A program made the translations under genes and the position numbers. DNA of 64,000 nucleotides. Origin: Methanomassiliicoccus sp. (GTDB lineage Archaea > Thermoplasmatota > Thermoplasmata > Methanomassiliicoccales > Methanomassiliicoccaceae). The notes under the pieces are model-generated. The model had not been told where the DNA came from. It was given only the letters and a program-made list of their open reading frames with translations, and did not search any database. Shown here one piece after another: positions 51,043 to 58,540 of the stretch; within the stretch, counting starts at the first letter, position 1, and every line of letters begins with the position of its first letter. The stretch is taken from NCBI GenBank assembly GCA_012719175.1, contig JAAYAX010000004.1:62001-126000 (forward strand), written 5' to 3'.

Positions 51043-53961
51043 TTAGGGTGAGGATGAAGGCATATGTACGCAATCGTCCGAAGTGAATCCCTCTTCCCCT
51101 TCACAGAATGTTGGAAGACCTGGGCCGAATATTTTTTTCCCCTCTTTTTCAAGGGCTCCACACTTTTGGTTCAGCTCGAACAGTAATTTTAATTCCTGGG
51201 TCTTTTTGTACGTTTTTGATTTAGGATATGTATATGCTTTTAACACCGCCTTATCTAGCCTCTCGTGAGCATCTCGGAGCGGATTGTTACCTGGCATTTC
51301 GAGAGTTCTATAGAGTTCCCTCAATGACCAATTATGCTCCAATCTTAATTCGTTTCTAATTTTTCGTAAATCTCTTCCCGCAACAGCTATTTCTTGAGCA
51401 ATTGATACGCATCTAGAGAATGGTTCAGGAATTGAAGGATCGTGATACTCAATATCTATCCCCCATTGTGGCCATGGGTATGAGTCAAAGACTGTCTCTG
51501 TAGTATACCTAAACCTCTCAGTAAGGGTTGAGCATCTAGCTTTAAACCATGCCCAGTGAAACGAACTTTGGAGAATTCCATAAGAGTAGTCATCTTGAAG
51601 TGGAAATGCAATGAGAGCGGCATTAGGATGTATCTCCGATGAGACAAATTCGAAGATAGGGCGCTTTGTGACCTGCCCACATGCGACATAACGATCGATA
51701 CTTGCGATTTTCTTCATGAGATCTCCCCTTCCCCTCCAGAGGAGCCACCACTTCTCTAAATGCAGCTGCCTAGCTTTCACCTTCCTTTTAGTGACTTTAA
51801 ACTCCTCAGTCTCTTGTTGCGCGTTCTCAATCATTTTTGGTAATACACGCTCTTGAATAATTTTGAATGTTTTTGGGTATCGCATCACATCAGGCAAAGT
51901 CTCCCTAGGTTGAAAGTCAATAACATAGCGTTTAGGTAGGGAATCCTGATCGCCTATCAGCTCCTCCGCAATAAGAAATGGAAAGGTAATTTCTTTAGCC
52001 ATGGGCTCTTCTGATACAAGAGTTTCTCGCTCCTCAGGTGTTAGCAGAAAACCTTCATGACCTTGTGTCTGGCCTTGATAACAAAATCTCGGTTCTAGGT
52101 TGGCTTTCAATACCAAGGCTTTTGTGACATCAAAATCCGCAGATAACGTTGGTGGAATGACATCCAACTCCCATTCTTCCCAAACCCCCTTTTTCTTTTC
52201 GCCTAATAATCGCCTTAACTTCTTTTTCCCGACAGAATCAGTTGGCGATTTTATCCAATTGACAATAGATACATGTACTGCTGCTGAGCCGCTCCAAGGC
52301 ATGGTTGAAATTGCATCACAAATAACACCGCCATTAGATACAATATAATCTAATCCTCCAATCCTTGAGTATGTCTCACGGATAGTGTTGGTTCCTACAA
52401 GGCCAGCCCTACCATCAGCAGGCAGTAAATCATGAGCCTTCCTGAACCAGTAAACGCAATAATCAGCTCGCCCTGGCATTTCTGGAAAGACCTCATGGAG
52501 ATGCTCGACATACTCTGGACTGTACTCATCCTGCATCTTATTTTTTGATTGATATGGTGGGTTTCCGATGATTGCATTAGCTAGTGGCCAAGGAATCAAC
52601 AGTGCATCTTTCTGGATAAAATTGTCATCTAGATTATCGAACGGTAGCGGGTCTTCTACCTCGAATAGTCGATCGATTTTGGTGAACTTGTTGAACTCTT
52701 CGATTGTTATCTTCTTTGCCATGGCTAATGTGATCTTAGCAAGCTCGATACCGAGCGGATTTAGATCTATACCATAGAATTGGTTGCACTTTATTTTTGA
52801 ATGTAAGCTATGAAGCGAGACTGAGTATTCAGTAACAATTTTTTTAAGAAGATGAATCTCCAGAGCTCGAAACTCACGATATGCGACATAAAGGAAGTTA
52901 CCGCTCCCACATGCGGGATCAAGCACAATGAACTTGCCCATTTCGTCATGTATTTGATAAAGTTCTTTGAGTGTCTTCGCCCCTTCTATTCTTTCCCTCC
53001 AGGGTCGTAATATCGTTGGCTCAACTACACTCATGATCTCGGATAATAACGTGTAGTGAGCTCCTGTAACGTGCCTTTCCTCTTTTCCCAAACTATCTTC
53101 AAAGATGGTCCCGAAAATCGAGGGTTGCACTTTCGACCAGTCCGAAACAGAAGCTTCTTTCAAAATTTGCAGTTCGTCAGGGTTAAGTTCGATAGGATAA
53201 ACGGTGGAGAATATGCCTCCGTTGAAATATTTAACACCCTTGTATTTGCCTCCTGAGGCTACTTCCTGGTTGTTCATCTGCTTAAATAAACCCTGAAATA
53301 AATCATAAGTTGATTGACCATTCAGACAATCCTCAATAAGGGATGTAAATAAGGTGCTATCTGGAAACATTCCAGAATCCTCTGCGAATAGACAGACAAG
53401 ACATTGAAGAGAAAATCTCCTTGCTTTAACATGATCAATTTTTCGTTTAACTAGGCTGTTATATAGTTGGGCAATCTTATCGGCGGCCTCTTCGGTGACT
53501 TCAACGAGATTATTACCAAAAATGGGCTTAACCGGTTCTGGACAAAGAAATGCCAATGCTTTCCATCGTTCTTTCAGTTGTTTTAATGGAACTTTATCAA
53601 GGGGTTCCCTCTGAACGTTCCAATCATATATCCAGAATTCGTCAAAGTTACACAAAATAACATACTTGGGACGGTTCCCATATGTATTATCCCAATAGAT
53701 CTTTGCCTGTTGAAAGTGGTCGGCAAGCTTCTCACCGCGCGCCTTCATCTCGAATAAGACGATATGGGGCCAGAGTAGATCACAAAATTTAGTCCTCATA
53801 TCGACGACAATCTGTTTCTCCAGAGCTGCTCCAGCTTCAATTACTCCCTTATTACCATATGCGATAAATAATCGGTCGAGGAATAAATGAGCTTCACCCT
53901 TCTCATATCCACTCAGTCCAGAAGCATACTCAATAAATTCAACGACCTTCCCCTCTTCCAT
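51043..53961 (-). CDS. MmeI-like type IIG restriction-modification enzyme
   Basis: The 972-residue protein combines restriction and methylation in one chain. The N-terminal nuclease domain has D61...FEMKAR (E71, K73) of the PD-(D/E)XK fold. The helical linker follows, and the N6-adenine methyltransferase domain has motif I DPACGSGNF (348-356) and motif IV NPPY (467-470). A target recognition domain and a C-terminal helical domain (LRKIRNELRLEHNWSLRELY) complete the MmeI layout. It would methylate one strand of an asymmetric site and cut unmodified DNA at a fixed distance. It is transcribed against its neighbours and is AT-richer than the rest of E3. Confidence 0.9.
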   Translation of the reverse strand: MEEGKVVEFIEYASGLSGYEKGEAHLFLDRLFIAYGNKGVIEAGAALEKQIVVDMRTKFCDLLWPHIVLFEMKARGEKLADHFQQAKIYWDNTYGNRPKYVILCNFDEFWIYDWNVQREPLDKVPLKQLKERWKALAFLCPEPVKPIFGNNLVEVTEEAADKIAQLYNSLVKRKIDHVKARRFSLQCLVCLFAEDSGMFPDSTLFTSLIEDCLNGQSTYDLFQGLFKQMNNQEVASGGKYKGVKYFNGGIFSTVYPIELNPDELQILKEASVSDWSKVQPSIFGTIFEDSLGKEERHVTGAHYTLLSEIMSVVEPTILRPWRERIEGAKTLKELYQIHDEMGKFIVLDPACGSGNFLYVAYREFRALEIHLLKKIVTEYSVSLHSLHSKIKCNQFYGIDLNPLGIELAKITLAMAKKITIEEFNKFTKIDRLFEVEDPLPFDNLDDNFIQKDALLIPWPLANAIIGNPPYQSKNKMQDEYSPEYVEHLHEVFPEMPGRADYCVYWFRKAHDLLPADGRAGLVGTNTIRETYSRIGGLDYIVSNGGVICDAISTMPWSGSAAVHVSIVNWIKSPTDSVGKKKLRRLLGEKKKGVWEEWELDVIPPTLSADFDVTKALVLKANLEPRFCYQGQTQGHEGFLLTPEERETLVSEEPMAKEITFPFLIAEELIGDQDSLPKRYVIDFQPRETLPDVMRYPKTFKIIQERVLPKMIENAQQETEEFKVTKRKVKARQLHLEKWWLLWRGRGDLMKKIASIDRYVACGQVTKRPIFEFVSSEIHPNAALIAFPLQDDYSYGILQSSFHWAWFKARCSTLTERFRYTTETVFDSYPWPQWGIDIEYHDPSIPEPFSRCVSIAQEIAVAGRDLRKIRNELRLEHNWSLRELYRTLEMPGNNPLRDAHERLDKAVLKAYTYPKSKTYKKTQELKLLFELNQKCGALEKEGKKIFGPGLPTFCEGEEGFTSDDCVHMPSSSP

Positions 53962-54217
53962 ACAACCATAATTGATATTATACCGATAAAACTAGGCGCC
54001 CTGGTTCCTCGTTAATGAGATAGGTATGGAGAAGTCGTCAGATATTAAAAGAGTCGAAGAAAAGGACACAAAAGGGCTTTTTTACAACCAGCTTAGAAAG
54101 AAGATTCCTCCGCCGTAACGAGCTTTACCAGCTAGCTTCAAGTTCATCCTAAACTAGGGCTACTTTAGGATTGCTGGACCAAGATTCATTAGTACCATAC
54201 GACATGATTACGACATC

Positions 54218-54814
54218 ATGCCAGATGGGGATATTTGGAAGCGACTGGAGGACGAACCTCCGAGAGCATATCAGGCCTTCGAGCAGCACCTCAACCTCGG
54301 ACCCGGGAGGTCAGTGGTGGAGCTCTCCAAGACCGATAAGGTGAACGTTTCCCTTCGACAGCTCCAGCGGTATTCGGTCGATTACTCTTGGAGCGAGAGA
54401 GCTCTCGCCTGGGATGATCACTGTTTTGAACTCTCCCGACAGGCCAGCGAGCGGGAATATGTGAAGATGTCCCAATATCACGCCGAGGCCTCGCGAGCTC
54501 TCATCAAAAAGGGCATGAAGCGACTTGAGCAATTGGATTCGGAGAAACTCACCCCGGCCGACGCTGGACGTTTTATCGTAGATGGCATCAAGGCCGAGAG
54601 ACTGGCCCGAGGCCTAACCACGGAGAGCACGAGTACGAGCCTAAACGCCAACATGAAGGTAGAACATGACCGCTTCCTCACCATCCGAGCCCTCCAGGAC
54701 CCTGGAGTATCAGCAACCATCGACCAGCTCCTCGAACAGCTCGCTAACCCTAGCCAGACTCTCCCCGGCCGGACTAGCGATAATGGCCAGCCGTGGGAAG
54801 TGGATTCCCGCTAA
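54218..54814 (+). CDS. terminase small subunit-like protein
   Basis: The 198-residue protein starts MPDGDIWKRLEDEPPRAYQA. The following FEQHLNLGPGRSVVELSKTD with LRQLQRYSVDYSWSERALAW and DDH matches the N-terminal helix-turn-helix pattern of small terminase subunits of tailed viruses, which recognise the packaging site. It overlaps the large subunit gene by 32 nt. The central part is helical. The function is inferred from the motif and from its partner. Confidence 0.75.
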   Translation: MPDGDIWKRLEDEPPRAYQAFEQHLNLGPGRSVVELSKTDKVNVSLRQLQRYSVDYSWSERALAWDDHCFELSRQASEREYVKMSQYHAEASRALIKKGMKRLEQLDSEKLTPADAGRFIVDGIKAERLARGLTTESTSTSLNANMKVEHDRFLTIRALQDPGVSATIDQLLEQLANPSQTLPGRTSDNGQPWEVDSR

Positions 54815-56150
54815 ACATCTGAGGCTCCTGGACCACAAGCTCCGGGACGTGGCTACGGGATACTGCCCGAGGCTTATCATCACCATGCCTCCCCGTCATG
54901 GGAAGTCCATGCTCGTAAGCCAATACTTTCCGCCCTGGTTCCTGGGCACGTTCCCGGATAAGCGGGTCATGCTCGCCTCCTACGAGGCCGGATTCGCGAG
55001 CTCCTGGGGCCGGAAGGCCAGGGACATCATGGAGGCATACGGTCCAGCCGTGTGGGGGATCCAGGTCAGAGAGGATTCCAAGGCCTCCGACCGATGGGAC
55101 CTCAAGGGACACCCAGGAGGCATGGTCACGGCCGGAGTGGGGGGACCTCTCACCGGGAAGGGAGCGGATGTCCTCATCATTGATGACCCCATCAAGAACG
55201 CGGAGGAGGCGAGCTCCAAGGTCATCCGGGAGAAGGCCTGGGAATGGTATCAATCGACCGCCTACACGAGGCTAGAACCGGGAGGAGCGGTCATCCTGAT
55301 TCAAACGCGATGGCATAAGGACGACCTCGCCGGGAGGCTCCTGAGCCAGAAGGCCAGGGGAGGGGAGAAATGGGACGTGCTCAACCTTCCCGCCATCGCC
55401 CCGGAGGGAGACATCCTCGGCCGAGTTCCCGGAGCTCCGCTCTGGCCGGAGCGGTTCGACCTACCCCGCCTCCGAGCCATCAAGGACACCGTGGGGACCT
55501 ATTTCTGGATGGCCATGTATCAACAATCACCGACCGAGCCAGGAGGGAATATCCTCAAGCGGGAATGGTTCACATACTACCGCGATGTCCCCGAGCTCCA
55601 TTTCATCGTTCAATCCTGGGATTGTGCCTTCAAGTCCGGGAAGGCATCGGACTATTCGGCATGTACGACCTGGGGCCAGACGCCCGGAGGCTACTGCCTC
55701 CTGGACGTATGGCGAGGCCGAGTAGAATACCCGGACCTCATCCGTATGGCACGAGCTCAATACGACAAGCACCGCCCCCACGCGGTCATCATCGAGGACG
55801 CCGGGAGCGGCCAGTCGCTCCTCCAGGACCTTCGCCGGGAGTCGATCATTCCCGCTCTGCCCATCAAGGCGACCAAGGACAAGGAAACGAGGGTCAATGT
55901 CATATCCCCGCTCTTTGAGTCCGGCCGGGTCCACTTCCCCGAGAGACACGAGCTCCTGGCCGACCTCCAGGAAGAGCTCTTGAACTTCCCCAACGCAGAG
56001 CATGACGATATGGTCGATTCCATTTCCCAGGCTCTCGCCTACCTCAAGGACGGCGAGAGCGTGAGCTCGGGGTGTTCCGACGTGCTCCTATGCAATGATA
56101 CCGGACTGGATGACCTCTTTGAGAACCGTCGCTGGAGGGAGATATTTTAG
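54783..56150 (+). CDS. terminase large subunit
   Basis: The 455-residue packaging motor has an ATPase domain with Walker A PPRHGKS (36-42), Walker B VLIIDD (Asp134-Asp135) and coupling motif QTRWHKDD. The C-terminal RNase H-like nuclease starts at QSWDCAFKSGKASDYSA (Asp280) and ends with AEHDDMVDSISQAL. It cuts concatemers and pumps DNA into a procapsid of a tailed virus. The start is ATG 54783, the first codon before the family begins. It is full length for the family. No portal or capsid gene follows, which is unusual. Confidence 0.92.
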   Translation: MASRGKWIPAKHLRLLDHKLRDVATGYCPRLIITMPPRHGKSMLVSQYFPPWFLGTFPDKRVMLASYEAGFASSWGRKARDIMEAYGPAVWGIQVREDSKASDRWDLKGHPGGMVTAGVGGPLTGKGADVLIIDDPIKNAEEASSKVIREKAWEWYQSTAYTRLEPGGAVILIQTRWHKDDLAGRLLSQKARGGEKWDVLNLPAIAPEGDILGRVPGAPLWPERFDLPRLRAIKDTVGTYFWMAMYQQSPTEPGGNILKREWFTYYRDVPELHFIVQSWDCAFKSGKASDYSACTTWGQTPGGYCLLDVWRGRVEYPDLIRMARAQYDKHRPHAVIIEDAGSGQSLLQDLRRESIIPALPIKATKDKETRVNVISPLFESGRVHFPERHELLADLQEELLNFPNAEHDDMVDSISQALAYLKDGESVSSGCSDVLLCNDTGLDDLFENRRWREIF

Positions 56151-56197
56151 TCTGATTAGCGGAATAGTAATAACCTCTAGCAAATTTAACATGTATA

Positions 56198-56371
56198 ATG
56201 AAGCGAATCCTCTTGTCCATCACGCTCCCCCCGAGCGTCCTTTCTAGGGTCGATAACGAGCGGGGACTAATTCCCCGGACCCGGTATATCGAGAGCCTAA
56301 TCACCTATGCCATGAAAGAGAACGCCCCCATGCCCAAGGCCTCCACCGCCATACCGGGGGCGAGCTCGTGA
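56198..56371 (+). CDS. E3 ribbon-helix-helix protein
   Basis: A 57-residue gene. MKRILLSITLPPSVLSRVDN then ERGLIPRTRYIESLITYAMK is a classic ribbon-helix-helix domain (strand, then two helices). It probably regulates E3 genes. The end overlaps the next start by GTGA, and its last five codons (GASS-stop) share 16 bases with the 58334 gene end. Confidence 0.65.
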   Translation: MKRILLSITLPPSVLSRVDNERGLIPRTRYIESLITYAMKENAPMPKASTAIPGASS

Positions 56372-56916
56372 TAGGCCGGGAGGATATCGACTTCCTGGCT
56401 AAGAAGCTCGGATATGGGGACATGAACGCCCTCCAGGAAGAACGCAAGGCCGAGGCTCGAGCTCGTGCCGAGGCGAAGCGAGCGGAGGAGGAGCGAGCCC
56501 GTATGGAGGAGGCCAGACGCTATCAGGAGGCCATCGACCGGGAGATCGTTGAGGGATTCCCCCGGATGACCGTCACCATCAACGGCCAGAACGTCGAGCT
56601 CCAGGATATCAAGGACCTGGGGAAGATGACCTGCCCGGAGTGCGAGAAACCCCTATCTTATGCTCGGGACCTCATGCTCCAGGCCGTTCGCGGAGCTAAC
56701 CTACACGGCGATGATTACCGCAATCTCCTTAACAAGCCGTTCGGCCACTACTTGACCACCATATCGGCCGATAACGACCGCCTCCCCCAGATACCCGAGG
56801 TTATCACCTTCCAGGGGAAGTGCCGTTGTCCCGAGTGTAAGGCATCCTTCCCCATTTACATTCGGGCCCTCTGCGTCCACGATGGCGAGCTCGTGCGGAG
56901 GCCCTCATGTCCGTAA
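56368..56916 (+). CDS. E3 coiled-coil and zinc-ribbon protein
   Basis: The 182-residue protein starts at GTG inside the previous stop. An N-terminal part (MIGREDIDFLAKKLGYGDMN) is followed by an Ala/Glu/Arg coiled coil (residues 23-55) and then a CPECEKPL ... CRCPECKASF zinc ribbon, with the two CxxC-type pairs about 65 residues apart. The function is unknown; it may be a DNA- or packaging-related factor. It overlaps its downstream neighbour by 10 nt. Confidence 0.6.
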   Translation: MIGREDIDFLAKKLGYGDMNALQEERKAEARARAEAKRAEEERARMEEARRYQEAIDREIVEGFPRMTVTINGQNVELQDIKDLGKMTCPECEKPLSYARDLMLQAVRGANLHGDDYRNLLNKPFGHYLTTISADNDRLPQIPEVITFQGKCRCPECKASFPIYIRALCVHDGELVRRPSCP

Positions 56917-57137
56917 TCGAGTTCACCCCTGAGGAGGCCCGGACGGGCCGTTTCCGAGGCCCTGTGGCCATGCTCCACGGACCGACATCTTCCACCGAGA
57001 GGACATCGCCCCCAACGATCGACCTAAGCGATAAGGAGGTCCTGGAGCTCCTGAACGCTGGCCAGTGGGAGGAATACGTCGCACTAAAGAAACTAATCTT
57101 CGCCCTCATTAACGAAGCCAGGAGGATATCCATCTGA
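56907..57137 (+). CDS. E3 small helical protein
   Basis: The 76-residue protein starts MSVIEFTPEEARTGRFRGPV and has a helical end (LSDKEVLELLNAGQWEEYVA). The start lies in the end of the previous gene. No family is known. Confidence 0.5.
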   Translation: MSVIEFTPEEARTGRFRGPVAMLHGPTSSTERTSPPTIDLSDKEVLELLNAGQWEEYVALKKLIFALINEARRISI

Positions 57138-57387
57138 CCATGACCGGGGAGTTGGGCAATCGTCCTTCTGGTTCATCTCCCCGGCCGTTCAAACCTCTAT
57201 TTGATATCTCTGGACCATCATACGGTCCTGGGGGAGGTGGCGTCCATCGGACCCTGCCCCCACCATACTCTTGGACCGGGAGGCGATGCGGTCTGGGGGA
57301 GAGCACCTGGGGACTCCTCCCCCCAACAACTTTTACAACCAGTTCGGTTAAAAAGAATGATGAAGAACAGATCTCCGTGAGGGAGGG

Positions 57388-57561
57388 TCAGCGCCTTTCC
57401 TTAGATTCTTGCCGTTCCTTATCTTCTGCCATCATTGCAAGGACAGCCTTCTCGACCGCAAAAGACCGACTTGCGAAAGTACGGTCCTCCACCTTCCTAT
57501 CGAGCCATTCTAAGACCTCTGGGGGTAGGGTCAAGGATATGGTTTCGCGCTTTCTCTTCAT
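57388..57561 (-). CDS. E3 ribbon-helix-helix repressor
   Basis: The 57-residue protein starts MKRKRETISLTLPPEVLEWL and goes on DRKVEDRTFASRSFAVEKAV. It is a ribbon-helix-helix protein and strongly similar to the one at 62796-62966 (LPPEVLxWLDxKVxDRTFAxRS shared). It is divergent from the gene at 57658. The inverted repeat at 57622-57640 in the region between is the likely operator. Confidence 0.75.
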   Translation of the reverse strand: MKRKRETISLTLPPEVLEWLDRKVEDRTFASRSFAVEKAVLAMMAEDKERQESKERR

Positions 57562-57621
57562 GCAATGCAAGATAGTGCACGACAGTTTAATATTCATCTA
57601 TTGTGTAATGGTGTATTGCCA

Positions 57622-57640
57622 TGTTATGCACGACATAACA
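57622..57640. promoter_or_regulatory. inverted repeat, likely RHH operator
   Basis: TGTTATG-CACGA-CATAACA is a perfect 7-bp inverted repeat with 5-nt spacer, directly before the ribosome binding site GGAGG of the 57658 gene. CATAAC also occurs beside the paralogous RHH gene at 62973-62978. Confidence 0.6.
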
Positions 57641-57657
57641 ATATGGAGGAAATGAAC

Positions 57658-57873
57658 ATGACACGACAAGACACCTCAATGGTGAGGAAAGCCCTGTTCC
57701 AGGAAGGCCTCGGAAAGGACCTGGACCGCACAACCAAAGAACTGTTGGACAGCGCCGAGCGCCTGTCTTGGACAAACGGCATGAGCATTGTTGCTATCGA
57801 ACGCTGGCTAGACTATGTGGAAGCCGCTGTGAGGATACTGCGGGCTGCACGACTCAGTAACGGAGGGAGTTGA
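57658..57873 (+). CDS. E3 small helical protein
   Basis: The 71-residue protein starts MTRQDTSMVRKALFQEGLGK, then helices (LLDSAERLSWTNGMSIVAIE) and ends LRAARLSNGGS. ATG 57658 lies 8 nt after GGAGG; ATG 57652 two codons earlier is possible. It starts the second E3 operon, running to the AAA+ protein. Confidence 0.55.
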   Translation: MTRQDTSMVRKALFQEGLGKDLDRTTKELLDSAERLSWTNGMSIVAIERWLDYVEAAVRILRAARLSNGGS

Positions 57874-57875
57874 AC

Positions 57876-58019
57876 ATGGTGATACTAGCCATAAGGATCG
57901 AGGAACACGATTTGACCTTACTTAAAAACAAGGCAGAGGAGCTTCGCATACCTTTCACCGTCCTAGCCAGATCATTGATCGTGACCGCCTTGAATGAGAA
58001 AGAGTCCATTGGACCTTAA
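57876..58019 (+). CDS. E3 47-residue RHH-like protein
   Basis: A short gene two bases after the previous stop. MVILAIRIEEHDLTLLKNKA then EELRIPFTVLARSLIVTALN is consistent with a small ribbon-helix-helix fold (strand and two helices). It overlaps the next gene by 26 nt. Confidence 0.5.
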   Translation: MVILAIRIEEHDLTLLKNKAEELRIPFTVLARSLIVTALNEKESIGP

Positions 58020-58329
58020 GCATCAAGGTTACGAGAACAAACCCGGGGCCGTGGTGTCACGCCGGCAAGCAGAAACACCCCGGACCGGGCGGCCAAACCC
58101 CTTCACGAAACCACAACGAGCGAGGTTAAGGCAAATGTATGTTAGAGACAAGTTGGAACATAAAGGTGTCGAGGACCCAAACGAGCCCCGCGGCACCATT
58201 GCTGTTGTAGCGCGAATGTACTTGAAGGACATGCCCGCCTTCGTCCAATCGGTTGAGGGAATCCCAGGGGCACGGCTAATATATCAGAGGACCAGCGCCG
58301 GTAAGTTGCGCATTGTGCCTGAGGAGTGA
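57994..58329 (+). CDS. E3 basic protein
   Basis: The 111-residue protein starts MRKSPLDLKHQGYENKPGAV. It is Arg/Lys-rich with a disordered first half (RRQAETPRTGRPNPFTKPQR) and a folded second half (GTIAVVARMYLKDMPAFVQS). It is probably nucleic-acid binding. The function is unknown. Confidence 0.5.
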   Translation: MRKSPLDLKHQGYENKPGAVVSRRQAETPRTGRPNPFTKPQRARLRQMYVRDKLEHKGVEDPNEPRGTIAVVARMYLKDMPAFVQSVEGIPGARLIYQRTSAGKLRIVPEE

Positions 58330-58333
58330 GCTC

Positions 58334-58540
58334 ATGCATCAGGATGGGAGAGAACGCCGCCGGCGAGGCGTGATCTACGCGGTAGCCAATCGCTATAACG
58401 TCCTCATCGAATCCGAGCTCCTCGATGCCCTACTGGACCTATTCAGCGATCCAGTCGAGGCTGTGGGCGAGGCTGTCGGCAATATGCGGCCGGATGAGAT
58501 CGTGCTCAACATCGACCACTTCATGGGGGCGAGCTCGTGA
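58334..58540 (+). CDS. E3 small protein before the AAA+ gene
   Basis: The 68-residue protein starts MHQDGRERRRRGVIYAVANR, with helices YNVLIESELLDALLDLFSDP. ATG 58334 lies after GAGGAGTGAG. It ends GASS-stop, overlapping the next start as GTGA, the same junction as at 56356-56371. The helical pattern recalls N-terminal helices of replication-protein subunits, but I cannot name it. Confidence 0.5.
   Translation: MHQDGRERRRRGVIYAVANRYNVLIESELLDALLDLFSDPVEAVGEAVGNMRPDEIVLNIDHFMGASS

Noticed and set aside
57140-57655. 171-codon plus frame across the E3 repressor gene
   Set aside because: It is antisense to the RHH gene at 57388-57561, which has a clear family; the frame looks like a shadow.
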